Part shown: positions 51,312 through 61,028 of the stretch, piece by piece
Numbering within the stretch: the stretch's first letter is position 1
Layout of the letters: each line of letters starts with the position of its first letter
NCBI GenBank assembly: GCA_023410595.1
Contig: JAEYPO010000016.1
Location: 1-64,000, forward strand
DNA length: 64,000 nucleotides
Reading direction: 5' to 3'
Source of the DNA: Bacillota bacterium
GTDB taxonomy: Bacteria; Bacillota; Clostridia; Christensenellales; SZUA-584
Position numbers and translations under genes: made by a program
The notes under the pieces: generated by a model
What the model saw: only the letters and a program-made list of their open reading frames with translations
Database searches by the model: none
What the model was told of the DNA's origin: nothing

Positions 51312-51384
51312 GCGTCTATGGATTAATAGTTATATACCCCTTGGGGCGCGCGCTCAGCGATATATTGATTATTCACGACAGTAA

Positions 51385-51407
51385 AAAACCGGCCCAAGGC
51401 CGGTTTT
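51385..51407. terminator. Bidirectional terminator after the BlaR-like gene
   Basis: AAAACCGGCC-CAA-GGCCGGTTTT, a perfect 10-bp stem between two convergent genes. Confidence 0.85.
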
Positions 51408-51421
51408 ATCGTTGCTTTTTA

Positions 51422-52633
51422 TTACGGCACCTCAATGTGCCACACTACGTCGCCCGCCTCGCTGGCGCTGTCCGTCGTGTCGTACCACAGTACGTCTTTG
51501 CCGTTTACGCCTATAAGCACGGCCTTCGTTGTATCGCCTGACAGCGTGCCTGACGAACCGTCCTTGAAGTAATAGATGTGTATCACTTCGTCCTTCGTGT
51601 ACGCGACGAACCCGTCGCCTATATGGTAACTCAGCACGTCCTTTGCTATTTCGACGGGCTGCGAAAGGCTGTCGCCTTCCTTCTTCATATACATCAGCGA
51701 GCTGTTTTCATCGCCCGCGCCGTTTAAAAACACGATATCGTTTCCGTCTATCATCGGATTGTACACATACATGCCGGGCAGATACGTCGCGCGCTGCGTA
51801 TCCCCGTTGTTTACAAGAGGAACTATGCTTATCTGTGTATTAAGCGACGCCGACGAGCCTTTTAATATCTGGCTCTCGCCTTCGGGCTGCACGTATATTA
51901 TCGCTTCGTCCGACATATACGGAGCGCTAATCGAGAACGGAGTATTGATAAACTCCTCTATAGTCACGGCTTCTTTAGTCTCAAGGTTGTAAAGGTACAG
52001 CTTGTCCGTGCCCGTGCCCGTCTGCTGCATCCACAGCGCGTAGTTGCCCGACAGCGTTACCTTCGGCTTGCCGAAGAGATACTCCCTTATTACAAACTGT
52101 GTGCCCGCCGCCCGGTCGTATCCACACAGCGCGCCGCCGTTCTCCATCTTGCAGTCAAGATAAACGATGTATTTATCGTTCATTTTGGGCTCAAACAGGC
52201 TGTCGTTCTTCTTTGTGATGCCCGGAACCTCGTTTAACTGCCCCGACGTCATATCGAATATATCTATTTTGTTTATTTCGGGGGCCGCCTCTGCTTCGTT
52301 CCCTGTCGTGAACACGACCTCCGTTCCATATACAAACGGGTCGTTTATGGATTTAGGAGTAATCTGAAGCTGCGCAGCCTTATCCGAGATGCTGCCTGTA
52401 ATAACGGGCGTAGCGCTGGGTGTGGGCGTGTGCGATACTTCGGGAGTCGGCTCGGGTTTCTTGCCGGCAAACAGCGGCACTATAACAAAAATGATAAGCA
52501 CCGCCAGCACGCCGGCCGCTGCCAGCGCCAGCCCTCCTATCTTAAGTATAGAACCGTAATCGCGCAAGATCGACCTTCTGCGCCCTCTGCCTCTTAAGCT
52601 GCTCCTTCTTCTGTACTTTCTTCTTGAAATCAC
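51422..52633 (-). CDS. Membrane-anchored propeller-like protein of unknown function
   Basis: About 403 residues. A strongly basic cytoplasmic N terminus (RRKYRRRSSLRGRGRRRS) is followed by one membrane helix (about 35-58) and a Pro/Thr linker (PEPTPEVSHTPTPSATP). The external domain has repeated strands of the LSGNYALWMQQTGTG...KLYLYNLETKE type, like the TolB or WD beta-propellers. The start is the GTG at 52633, seven bases after GGAGG; the TTG five codons upstream overlaps that site and is rejected. The domain order resembles the DUF5711 protein at 43595. Confidence 0.72.
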   Translation of the reverse strand: MISRRKYRRRSSLRGRGRRRSILRDYGSILKIGGLALAAAGVLAVLIIFVIVPLFAGKKPEPTPEVSHTPTPSATPVITGSISDKAAQLQITPKSINDPFVYGTEVVFTTGNEAEAAPEINKIDIFDMTSGQLNEVPGITKKNDSLFEPKMNDKYIVYLDCKMENGGALCGYDRAAGTQFVIREYLFGKPKVTLSGNYALWMQQTGTGTDKLYLYNLETKEAVTIEEFINTPFSISAPYMSDEAIIYVQPEGESQILKGSSASLNTQISIVPLVNNGDTQRATYLPGMYVYNPMIDGNDIVFLNGAGDENSSLMYMKKEGDSLSQPVEIAKDVLSYHIGDGFVAYTKDEVIHIYYFKDGSSGTLSGDTTKAVLIGVNGKDVLWYDTTDSASEAGDVVWHIEVP

Positions 52634-52743
52634 CGGATTAACCTCCAAGTGTTTTTATCCTGAAAACGCAGGTTTGCGGGGTCTTTTTATGTAGCTCAAC
52701 AAAGCGGACTTATATGACCATACTTAATTATATCAAAAATCTG

Positions 52744-53694
52744 TTAATAATCAACCAACTCCCGCTGGTATCTTCTGCTCAGCACCGGTATTTCCGCTTC
52801 TTCCCGGGTTTTAAGGAACTTTACCGACTCGGCGTTGAACTTGGAATATTTCTCTTCGTGCACGAGATGGCCGCAGTTTCGTATGCGTATATGCTTCGAG
52901 CCGGGTATTCCGGCATACGCCCGCGCGGAGCCTAAGTCGTGTATCCTGTCTTCCGTGCCCGAGAATATTAGCGTTTCATTCTTTACGCTTTTAAGCAGCG
53001 ACAGCGCATACTCGTCGTTGAAATGCTTCATACAGGAAATCAGCGTCTCCCGTGCCTCTTTGCTGCGCAGCGGCGCATAGTAGCCTTCGACTACTTCTTT
53101 CGTCATCTGCGTAGCGTCAAAGTACGCGCGCTGCAATACGCTTCGCAAGGAAGTTTCGCTTAAATACAGTTTGAAAGCCGCACCGCCAAGCGATGTGGCA
53201 AGCAGCCTTAAGCCAAGCGGGTAACCCGGGCTGGGCGCGCCCGGCGAAACAAGCACGAGCCTATTAGCGCGCTCAGGGTATGCCGCCGCGAAGCATACCG
53301 CTATGGCACAGCCCGTAGAGCAGGCCGCGATATGCGCCTTTCTTATATTCAGCGAATCTAAAAACGCTTTTAATATCAATGCATATTCTTCGGCGGTGTA
53401 GTATATATTGGGATGTCCGCTGTAACCGAAGCCTGCAAGGTCAACAGCTATGACCCTGTATCCTTCGCTTATATAGTAATCAACATTTCTACGCCATGTG
53501 TACAACGACTGGCCTATGCCGTGCACCAGCAGCAACGGCTCGCCTTCGCCTATATCGACATAGTGTATGTCAGTCTCAAAAAAGATGTTTTCCCTGCCGA
53601 GTTCGGTGTGTCCTGTTATTTGAAAGCTGATGCTGGTATACGAGCCTAAATCCCTGCCGTTTCTGAACCGCCGTAGCATGCTGCGCCTGTTCAT
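52744..53694 (-). CDS. Alpha/beta-fold hydrolase
   Basis: A 316-residue hydrolase. The oxyanion motif HGIGQSLYTW, the nucleophile elbow AACSTGCAIA (Ser; the usual first Gly is Ala) and the late GTEDRIHD (Asp) and NCGHLVHEE (His) complete the triad. It resembles esterases and haloalkane-dehalogenase-like enzymes; the substrate is unknown. The ATG at 53694 follows GGAGGTGGTAG. The frame extends ten codons further without a site. Confidence 0.88.
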   Translation of the reverse strand: MNRRSMLRRFRNGRDLGSYTSISFQITGHTELGRENIFFETDIHYVDIGEGEPLLLVHGIGQSLYTWRRNVDYYISEGYRVIAVDLAGFGYSGHPNIYYTAEEYALILKAFLDSLNIRKAHIAACSTGCAIAVCFAAAYPERANRLVLVSPGAPSPGYPLGLRLLATSLGGAAFKLYLSETSLRSVLQRAYFDATQMTKEVVEGYYAPLRSKEARETLISCMKHFNDEYALSLLKSVKNETLIFSGTEDRIHDLGSARAYAGIPGSKHIRIRNCGHLVHEEKYSKFNAESVKFLKTREEAEIPVLSRRYQRELVDY

Positions 53695-53825
53695 GCTACC
53701 ACCTCCAACAGTGCGCCGCAGCACATTTATGTAATTTTCAACACAAATAAGTGTCGTACGGTTATAATACTACGGTTATTTTCACATTACAAGTAAAAAT
53801 TAATATTTCCGAAATATATGTAATA

Positions 53826-55223
53826 TTACGGTAACAGGTCGCCGGAACGCGAGAGCGCAAGGCTTTTAAGTTTGGTCGGATTGTTGTATTCGGGGCGTGC
53901 GACGCACTCGCGCCATAACATATCGAGTATTTTCCCTACGTCAGGCGACGGCTGTATATTAAGAAGCTTCATAATGTCGTTTCCGGAAATGCTGAGCTCC
54001 TTAACGCTCCACGGCACGCGCGTCTTTATCATGCGCTCATATTCTTTCTGCCAGCTGTCGGCGGACTTGACCGGCCCTTCATGCAGGCCCGATCCCCAGA
54101 AATCCGCCTTTCGCAGCTCTATAAGTAGTGGGAAAAGGCCTTTGCCCACCTTTACGGCGCGGCGGCGGATAGCCTTTGGCTTTGCCCTGCCTTCGAGGTC
54201 GAACATATGGTTTCGCACGAGCGGCGGCACAACGGACTTAACGCTGTTCTCGAACCGCAGGCGCTCAAGCTCTTCTGCTGCCAGCGTCTCGCCTATTATC
54301 TCGTGGCGATACATATTGCCGCCCGAGCGCAGCGCCGCGGGCTTTCCTATATCATGCAGTAACGCGGCGAGGCGCAGCACCAAAGCAGCAGGCGCGCACG
54401 CGCACGCGTGTATGCCGTGGCCCAGCACGTCGTATTTATGATATGTTTCCGACTGACCTACGCCGTCGCCTTCCCAAAGGCGAGGCAGTATATACGGTAT
54501 CGCACCCGCTTCGCGCAGTATCTGAAGGCCTCTTTCAGGAGCGTCTTCGCTATTCAGCGTTTCATACTTAACATCCGCCATCAGTATCTTCTTAAGCTCG
54601 TCTCTCTTGCGCTCGGCGGAGATATCGGCAAGAAGCCCCGCCCTTGCCTTTGCAGCCTCCATTAAATCTGCGCTTACTGAAAACCCCAGCTCGGCGGCGA
54701 AGCGCGCCATACGCATTATCCTGAGGCCGTCGTCGCTTATCGTTATATCCGGATCGGCGGCGGCGCGTATTATGCCTTGCTCCGCGTCCGCAAGTCCGCG
54801 CCCCGTAGGGTCTATCGTTTCTCCCGTTTCGAGGTCGAGGTAGAGCGCGTTCACCGTAAAATCACGGCGCGCTGCGTCCTCCCTCATATCGCCGGTGAAT
54901 TCGACTCTTTTTGGCCTGTGTTCGCCGCCCGGCGGATAAAAATCCCTGCGGAACGTCGTATGCTCGAACGCGTACTTCCTGCCTCCCTGCGTTAAATGCA
55001 CCTCTATCGTTCCCAGCTCGGGCGCCTTTTCTATTACGGTAAGCCCCTCGGCACGTAAAAAAAGCGCGGCCGCCTCAGGCAGCGCGCGCGAACACACATC
55101 TAAGTCTCCTCCGGAAAGAGAAAGAGCCATATTCCTCACATATCCGCCAACGAGATACAGCTTGTACCCGTTATCGGCAAATATACTTGAAAGCTTAAGT
55201 ACACTTTCGGGCAGGCCGTTCAT
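53826..55223 (-). CDS. cca: CCA tRNA nucleotidyltransferase with HD domain
   Basis: Adds or repairs the CCA 3' end of tRNAs. 465 residues. The nucleotidyltransferase domain shows LYLVGGYVRN, GGDLDVCSRA (the DxD metal pair) and RRDFTVNALYLDLETGE (in parts). An HD domain follows with LLHDIGKPAALR. The ATG at 55223 overlaps the dapF stop (ATGA), which fixes the start although the frame remains open to 55331. Second gene of the dapF-cca unit. Confidence 0.93.
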   Translation of the reverse strand: MNGLPESVLKLSSIFADNGYKLYLVGGYVRNMALSLSGGDLDVCSRALPEAAALFLRAEGLTVIEKAPELGTIEVHLTQGGRKYAFEHTTFRRDFYPPGGEHRPKRVEFTGDMREDAARRDFTVNALYLDLETGETIDPTGRGLADAEQGIIRAAADPDITISDDGLRIMRMARFAAELGFSVSADLMEAAKARAGLLADISAERKRDELKKILMADVKYETLNSEDAPERGLQILREAGAIPYILPRLWEGDGVGQSETYHKYDVLGHGIHACACAPAALVLRLAALLHDIGKPAALRSGGNMYRHEIIGETLAAEELERLRFENSVKSVVPPLVRNHMFDLEGRAKPKAIRRRAVKVGKGLFPLLIELRKADFWGSGLHEGPVKSADSWQKEYERMIKTRVPWSVKELSISGNDIMKLLNIQPSPDVGKILDMLWRECVARPEYNNPTKLKSLALSRSGDLLP

Positions 55224-56044
55224 ACGCAGAGCTTCGCCGTATACACGCAGGCCGCCGGCCCCGTCATCATCACCCGTCCATCCTCTAAGCACTCTATCAT
55301 CAGCTCGCCCCCCGTTAAATGCACCTTGCACTTCGCGTCTACGAGGCCTTTTTTATATAGCAGCGCCACGCTGCCGCTCGCGCCCGTGCCGCACGCCAGC
55401 GTCGGGCCCGCGCCGCGCTCCCAAACACGGTTCTTTATATTCTGCCTGTCCAGTATCTGCACGAAGTCTACGTTAGTTTTCCTGGGGAAAATCTCATGCT
55501 TTTCTATCGCGGGGCCAAGAGCCTCGAAATCTATTGCCTCCGTATCATCGACCAGCATTATCGTATGCGGCACGCCCATAAGCACAGATGAAACGGTAAC
55601 GTTTATACCCGCGGCGACGATATCCACATCAAACGGGCTACCTTCGCCCCTCATGGGTATCTGGGTGCGTTCAAAAGACGGCTTGCCCATGTCCACCCTT
55701 ACGCCCGTAACGATGCCGTCCTGCACATAAAGCCTCGGGTGCATGATCCCCGCGAGCGTTTCTACGGCTAGATTCGTCTTACTGGCTATGCCTTTTTCAT
55801 AGACGTACTTGGCAAAGCAGCGAATTCCGTTGCCGCACATCTCCGCCTCACTGCCGTCCGCGTTTATTATGCGCATTTTAAGGTCGGCCGTCTCGGAGGG
55901 AAGCACGACGAGTATTCCATCCGCGCCGACGGACAAGCCCCTTTGGCAAAGCTGCTTTGCAAGAGCGTTCCAGTCCCTTTCCGTATCGTCGTCCTCGAAT
56001 ATCAGAAAGTCGTTTCCAAGCCCATGCATCTTGGTAAATTCCAT
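55220..56044 (-). CDS. dapF: Diaminopimelate epimerase
   Basis: Converts LL- to meso-diaminopimelate for lysine and peptidoglycan synthesis. 274 residues. The two catalytic Cys lie in EMCGNGIRC and LACGTGASGS, the family signatures. It starts MEFTKMHGLGNDF, the normal opening. It is cotranscribed with cca, which overlaps its stop by four bases. Confidence 0.96.
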   Translation of the reverse strand: MEFTKMHGLGNDFLIFEDDDTERDWNALAKQLCQRGLSVGADGILVVLPSETADLKMRIINADGSEAEMCGNGIRCFAKYVYEKGIASKTNLAVETLAGIMHPRLYVQDGIVTGVRVDMGKPSFERTQIPMRGEGSPFDVDIVAAGINVTVSSVLMGVPHTIMLVDDTEAIDFEALGPAIEKHEIFPRKTNVDFVQILDRQNIKNRVWERGAGPTLACGTGASGSVALLYKKGLVDAKCKVHLTGGELMIECLEDGRVMMTGPAACVYTAKLCV

Positions 56045-56199
56045 AACAGTCCTCCAATCGTTCTTCTACTGCCATTATACTTGCCAAGTAGCGCTACTGC
56101 AACATTCCCATGGTTTTTTGAGCGTTTTATTTGACGCATGCCGCTTTGTGGTATATATTTCTGCTGTAGCAAAAAAACACTTTTCAGGAGGTGCGCTCC

Positions 56200-57498
56200 A
56201 TGCGGATGTACGACGTGATACTCAAAAAACGTAACGGTGGCCGACTCTTGCGCGAAGAGATAGAATTCTTTATATCCGGTTATGTTAAGGGCGATATTCC
56301 CGACTATCAGGCGTCGGCATTCATGATGGCCGTCTATTTTCGCGGCATGGACGACGAGGAGACGTTCTATCTGACGGACGCCATGACGCGTTCGGGCGAT
56401 ACGGCGGACCTCTCCTCTTTAGGAACCGTGGCCGACAAGCACTCTACGGGCGGAGTCGCGGACACCACTACGCTTATCGTTGTTCCTCTCGTCGCGGCGT
56501 GCGGCCTGAAAGTCGCCAAGATGTCGGGGCGAGGCCTCGGGCACACCGGCGGCACGCTCGACAAACTGGAGTCCATACCCGGCATGAATATATCTCTTAC
56601 AATGGAAGCGTTTTTAAAACAGATAAACTCGGTGGGCGCGGCAGTGATGGGACAGACTATGAAGCTCTGCCCCGCCGACAAGATGCTTTATTCGCTGCGT
56701 GACGTAACGGCTACGGTCGAAAGCATACCGCTAATAGCGAGCAGCATAATGAGCAAGAAAATAGCTTCGGGCGCGAATATCATAATGCTGGACGTTAAGA
56801 CGGGCAGCGGCGCTTTTATGGGCAGTTTTGAGGATTCTAAGGCGCTTGCCAAAAAGATGGTCGCCATAGGAAAGCGATCGGGCAAAAACACCGCGGCGCT
56901 CATAACCGATATGAGCCAGCCGCTCGGAAATGCCGTGGGAAATGCTCTCGAAGTAGAGGAGGCCATAGAGATTCTTCAGGGAAAGACAAAAGGCGACCTT
57001 TTAACCGTCGCCATGGCGCTCGCTTCAGGCATGCTTAAGCTCGCTGGGATAGCAGAAAACGAAAGCGCCGCGCTGCAAATGCTTGAAAACGCGCTCTCTT
57101 CGGGCAGGGCGCTTGATAAGCTCGGTGAGATAATAAGCGCCCAAGGGGGTAACGCGGACATAGTTCGCGACGTATCGCTGCTGCCGCGTGCGGCGTTCAT
57201 TGATAATGTGTACGCCGACAAAGAGGGGTATTTAAGCGAAGTGGATTGCCGGGCTCTGGGCACCGCAGCCAGCCTGCTGGGCGCGGGACGCATCAAAAAG
57301 GACGACAGCATTGATTTGTCCGTTGGGTTTATAATGAAGAAGCGCATAGGCGACCGCATAAACAGGGGCGATAAGCTCTGCGAGGTGCACGCAAACGACA
57401 AGTATAAGCTGGAGCAGGCAAAGCGCGATATATCAAATTGTATTACGATAACGCACGAGACGACAAGCCCCGTGCTTATATATGAGTATATAGCATGA
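56200..57498 (+). CDS. pdp: Pyrimidine-nucleoside phosphorylase
   Basis: Splits thymidine or uridine with phosphate into base and (deoxy)ribose 1-phosphate. 432 residues. The phosphate-binding and substrate motifs are ADKHSTGGVADTTTL and SGRGLGHTGGTLDKLESIPG (in parts), followed by the glycine-rich KTGSGAFM. The ATG at 56200 is eight bases past GGAGG; the GTG at 56191 overlaps that site. Single gene, 370 bases upstream of the NlpC/P60 gene, with DnaA-box-like sequences just past its stop. Confidence 0.95.
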   Translation: MRMYDVILKKRNGGRLLREEIEFFISGYVKGDIPDYQASAFMMAVYFRGMDDEETFYLTDAMTRSGDTADLSSLGTVADKHSTGGVADTTTLIVVPLVAACGLKVAKMSGRGLGHTGGTLDKLESIPGMNISLTMEAFLKQINSVGAAVMGQTMKLCPADKMLYSLRDVTATVESIPLIASSIMSKKIASGANIIMLDVKTGSGAFMGSFEDSKALAKKMVAIGKRSGKNTAALITDMSQPLGNAVGNALEVEEAIEILQGKTKGDLLTVAMALASGMLKLAGIAENESAALQMLENALSSGRALDKLGEIISAQGGNADIVRDVSLLPRAAFIDNVYADKEGYLSEVDCRALGTAASLLGAGRIKKDDSIDLSVGFIMKKRIGDRINRGDKLCEVHANDKYKLEQAKRDISNCITITHETTSPVLIYEYIA

Positions 57499-57867
57499 TA
57501 TTGGCGGGCATGTTCTGTGGATAACGTGGACAATTCGGTGGATAACCTTGCGTTTACGCGTGCATAACCGCCATAATACTCTATTATTCGCCAAAATATC
57601 ACACGTCGGCCGTTTATTTCTCTCCGGCTGACATCGGCTATATAGGGGTAAAAAAACAGCAGACATAACGTTTTTTTCCTTAAAGTATGCAATACTAACG
57701 AAAACTAAAGAAAAACGGACATAATCCTATGAATATTAATATTTATTTAATATTTCCGTAATAAACTAAACAGATTATTCATTTCGGCGCTTTTCGGCTT
57801 TGTTTACAAATTGATAACATGCCAAAGTAAGGTTTATACTTGAATCATACTGTAAAAAGGGGCTGCT
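57499..57867. promoter_or_regulatory. Distal DnaA-box cluster and AT-rich region
   Basis: Within 30 bases: TGTGGATAA (57516-57524, exact DnaA box on the minus strand), CGTGGACAA (57525-57533) and GGTGGATAA (57537-57545). They are followed by very AT-rich sequence to about 57790. This may be a second sub-region of a bipartite origin, or a DnaA-binding regulatory locus. Confidence 0.6.
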
Positions 57868-59070
57868 ATGAGTAAAAGGCTGGTTACGTGCTTTCTTTCG
57901 ATTATCCTTGCGCTGATTCTTTTTCCTTCCGGCGCGTTAGCTACCGATAGATACGAAATACTTAAACTTGGCGATCAGGACGAATATGTTGAGCAGCTTC
58001 AGGAACGGCTTCTGGAGCTTGGATATATGACCGGCAAAGCGACCGGTTATTTTGGTACGGTAACGCAGCGCGCCGTAATGGAGTATCAGAAAGACAAGGG
58101 TCTCGCAATAGACGGCAAGGCAGGCCCCAAGACGCTGTCTTCGCTGATGGGCAAAGGCTTTTCGCTGCCGCCCGGCAGGCTTGTCACGCAAAACAAAGCA
58201 AGCGAGGTGGGCCCCGGTGACAGAGGCGACGAAGTGGTAAGCATACAGCAGCGCCTTAAAGACCTTGAATGTTACGAATATTCCAGCATAACGGGATTTT
58301 ATGGGCCGGTTACCGAGCAGGCGCTCGCGCGGTTTCAACGTACGAACGGGCTTGACGAGACGGGTGTGGCGGACATAAAGACCTCCTCGCTGCTTTTTTC
58401 GGAAGACGCTAAATACTTCTGCATCTACCCGGGCGACAGGGGCGACGACGTTTCGGCGCTGCAGAAGCGGCTTTCTGAGCTGGGATATTACACTTTCGGC
58501 AGAATAACGGGATATTTCGGCCCGGTGACGGAACAGGCATTAATGGAATTTCAGGCGCAAAGCGGCATTTCCGTGGACGCGAAGGCGGGCAAAAACACCC
58601 GGTCGATTCTTTACTCCGGTTCGGCCGCAGCATGGGACGGCAAAGACAGGGTGGCTGGCAAGCCCGCTGCCGAAAAGAGTGAAGAAGCCGTCGACAGGAT
58701 GCTGAATTTTGCAAAACAGCAGCTCGGTAAAAAGTATTCGTACTCCTCGGAAGGCCCGGCGGCTTTCGACTGTTCGGGGCTCGTGTATTACGTGCTTAAG
58801 TATATGGGCATATCTACGGCAAGGTACAGCGCGAGCGGATTTTCGGGTGTGGACAGTTGGATAAGGATATCGAACAAAAACGCGCTGCAGCCCGGGGATC
58901 TTTTGTTCTTCAAGTCGGACAAAAGCGAGCGCATTTCTCACACCGGCATATATTTGAGCGGCGGGGAGTTCATCAACGCAAGCTCCAGCGACGGGCAGGT
59001 AAAGATAAGCTCGCTCGAAGGATATTACGACAGGAATTTTAAGCTGGCGAGAAGAGTGAGCTTCAATTAA
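57868..59070 (+). CDS. Peptidoglycan-binding NlpC/P60 cell-wall hydrolase
   Basis: A 400-residue secreted enzyme. The signal peptide is about residues 1-25 (cleavage after ALA). Three peptidoglycan-binding type 1 repeats follow (about 33-95, 115-175, 190-250), each with a VxxLQxRLxxLGY...TGYFGxVTxxAxMxFQ pattern. The C-terminal NlpC/P60 domain (about 275-400) has the catalytic AFDCSGLVYYVL (Cys), ISHTGIYL (His) and a later polar residue. It cleaves peptide stems of peptidoglycan. It lies between the two DnaA-box clusters near dnaA. Confidence 0.93.
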   Translation: MSKRLVTCFLSIILALILFPSGALATDRYEILKLGDQDEYVEQLQERLLELGYMTGKATGYFGTVTQRAVMEYQKDKGLAIDGKAGPKTLSSLMGKGFSLPPGRLVTQNKASEVGPGDRGDEVVSIQQRLKDLECYEYSSITGFYGPVTEQALARFQRTNGLDETGVADIKTSSLLFSEDAKYFCIYPGDRGDDVSALQKRLSELGYYTFGRITGYFGPVTEQALMEFQAQSGISVDAKAGKNTRSILYSGSAAAWDGKDRVAGKPAAEKSEEAVDRMLNFAKQQLGKKYSYSSEGPAAFDCSGLVYYVLKYMGISTARYSASGFSGVDSWIRISNKNALQPGDLLFFKSDKSERISHTGIYLSGGEFINASSSDGQVKISSLEGYYDRNFKLARRVSFN

Positions 59071-59107
59071 GAAAGCGCATTGCCATACCGAAAAACATTT
59101 TTGTTAT

Positions 59108-59137
59108 CCCCGTTAAAATAAAATATCCGGGGTTTTT
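59108..59137 (+). terminator. Terminator of the NlpC/P60 gene
   Basis: CCCCG...CGGGG stem followed by seven T residues. Its 3' end overlaps a DnaA-box-like TTATCCACT (59138-59146). Confidence 0.8.
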
Positions 59138-59346
59138 TTATCCACTTAATATACACAATTATGGACTTAATAAGATTAAGCAATTCGCAGACGCACGCGC
59201 TAAACGCTGCAAAGCGGCAGTATTATTCGTACATCAGTAAATACGAATAATTTTTATGTGGAAAGCGTGTGGATGTGGATAATGTGGAAAGAAATACGTA
59301 CTGAAAATAATTAAAAACGTGGACAAAGTTTGTACCAGTGATGCTA
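59138..59346. promoter_or_regulatory. oriC: Origin region upstream of dnaA: DnaA-box cluster
   Basis: TTATCCACT (59138-59146), then TGTGGAAAG (59257), TGTGGATGT (59268), TGTGGATAA (59274, exact) and TGTGGAAAG (59283), and CGTGGACAA (59318-59326). A 9-bp inverted repeat TTATTCGTA/TACGAATAA lies at 59224-59250. This is a dense set of DnaA-binding words before dnaA, typical of a Bacillota origin and of dnaA autoregulation. Confidence 0.8.
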
Positions 59347-59375
59347 TTGTGAGGGCAGAATTATTGTGATAGAAT
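59347..59375 (+). promoter_or_regulatory. dnaA promoter
   Basis: TTGTGA (59347-59352), 17-base spacer, TAGAAT (59370-59375); the leader before the GTG at 59528 is about 145 bases. Confidence 0.6.
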
Positions 59376-59527
59376 ATACGAAGTTAGGGGTGATATGTTT
59401 ATCCGTATTCGGATAGCTTCGCGGAAACAGCGGAAGAACGTCATTAAAGCAAGCAAAAACGGCCTTTCTTTCGCTTTTCACATTTTACAGCATATTTTCC
59501 GCTAAATATTTCTGAGGTGCTTTTTTT

Positions 59528-60883
59528 GTGGATACTTTTTTGATACTTTGGGAAAAAGCTTTGGAAATACTGAAGCAAGACCTGGTCAGCGTGAGGTACG
59601 ACACGTGGATAAAAACACTGTCTCCGGTGAAGAAATCCGATGGAATCTATTATTTTCAGACACTCAACCCCATACATAAAGAGCTTGTCGAAAAAAGTTA
59701 CCGTAACATCATAATAAACGCCATGGACATGGCGATGCAGTCTTTAGGGCTCGACGTTGAAAACATCAGCGTCGTGTTTCTCGATACCGAAGAAGCTGCG
59801 AAAATAAAGCAGCCGCAGTCTTTAGGCGATTCTTCTTCAATAAAAACCACGCTCAATCCCACATATACTTTTGACTCGTTTGTCGTTGGCTCGTCTAACG
59901 AGTTCGCGCACGCTGCCGCCGTCGCGGTCGCGGAAAATCCCGGGCGAACATACAATCCTCTGTTCATATACGGCAAGACAGGGCTTGGCAAGACACACTT
60001 GATGCAGGCAATAGCCAACCATATATCTGAGAACAAGGAAAGCTATACGGTAATGTTCGTAAAGAGCGAGCCGTTTTTAAATGACCTCATACACGCGATA
60101 AGGACTTCAAAAACCGAAGAATTCCGCAAAAGGTACAGAAAAGCGGACGTGCTGCTCATTGACGATATACAGTTCATAGCCGGCAAAGAGAGTACGCAGG
60201 AGGAATTTTTCCATACTTTCAATGATCTGCACGAGAACAACAAACAGATCATACTTTCTTCCGACAAGCCGCCGAAGGAGATACCGCTCTTAGAGGAACG
60301 GCTGCAGTCGCGGTTTGAGGGCGGCCTCATAGCCGACATACAGCCGCCGAACTACGAAACTAAGCTTGCGATACTTATTAAAAAAGCAAAAGACATAGCC
60401 GCGCGCGACGGGTTTAAGTATGAAATAAACCAGGAGATATTGGATCTTATAGCGACGAAGGTGTCTTCCAATATACGCTCGCTTGAAGGCGCGCTCAACA
60501 AGATAATAGCTTATACCGTGCTTAACGGCAGAACGCCCAACGTAATAGAAGCGGAGATTGCTATACGCGATTTTCTTACCACAACGACGACGAAGAAGAT
60601 ATCCGCAAAGCAGATACTGCAGCTTGTGTGCGAGTATTACGAGATATCCGAAGACGAGATAACGAGCAACAAAAAGAATCAGAACATAGCTTACCCGCGG
60701 CAGATAGCGATGTTTTTAACGCGCAAGCTAATGGACATGTCGTATAAATCCATAGCCGAGATGTACGGCAAGAGCGATCATACGACCGTAAAGCACGCGT
60801 ACGATAAAATAGAGCGCGAGCTCAAGAAAAATCTTGAGGTAAGGACGCTTGTGGATGACTTCATCGCAAAGCTGCGCGAATAG
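59528..60883 (+). CDS. dnaA: Chromosomal replication initiator DnaA
   Basis: AAA+ initiator that binds DnaA boxes and opens the origin. 451 residues. Domain I (about 1-85), a short linker, domain III with Walker A GKTGLGKTHL and Walker B LLIDDIQFI, and domain IV with the signature MSYKSIAEMYGKSDHTTVKHA (in parts). The start is GTG after GAGGTG. dnaN follows after 244 bases. The gene carries its own origin elements on both sides, and TGTGGATGA within its last codons adds a further box. Confidence 0.98.
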   Translation: MDTFLILWEKALEILKQDLVSVRYDTWIKTLSPVKKSDGIYYFQTLNPIHKELVEKSYRNIIINAMDMAMQSLGLDVENISVVFLDTEEAAKIKQPQSLGDSSSIKTTLNPTYTFDSFVVGSSNEFAHAAAVAVAENPGRTYNPLFIYGKTGLGKTHLMQAIANHISENKESYTVMFVKSEPFLNDLIHAIRTSKTEEFRKRYRKADVLLIDDIQFIAGKESTQEEFFHTFNDLHENNKQIILSSDKPPKEIPLLEERLQSRFEGGLIADIQPPNYETKLAILIKKAKDIAARDGFKYEINQEILDLIATKVSSNIRSLEGALNKIIAYTVLNGRTPNVIEAEIAIRDFLTTTTTKKISAKQILQLVCEYYEISEDEITSNKKNQNIAYPRQIAMFLTRKLMDMSYKSIAEMYGKSDHTTVKHAYDKIERELKKNLEVRTLVDDFIAKLRE

Positions 60884-61028
60884 TGGACAGGCTGTTTACA
60901 AAGGTGGATTAAGATCATTAAGCCAAAAGAAGTTTTGCACGCGTTTTAATATGCTCATACACGGTGTGTGCAAAAAAACTGTGCGGCAGAAAACATAGAA
61001 AGCTCTCTTTCCATGCGGCTTAAATGGG

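Noticed and set aside
53826..55331. Longer cca start at 55331
   Set aside because: It would overlap dapF by more than 100 bases. The ATG at 55223 gives the usual four-base coupling and the normal protein start.
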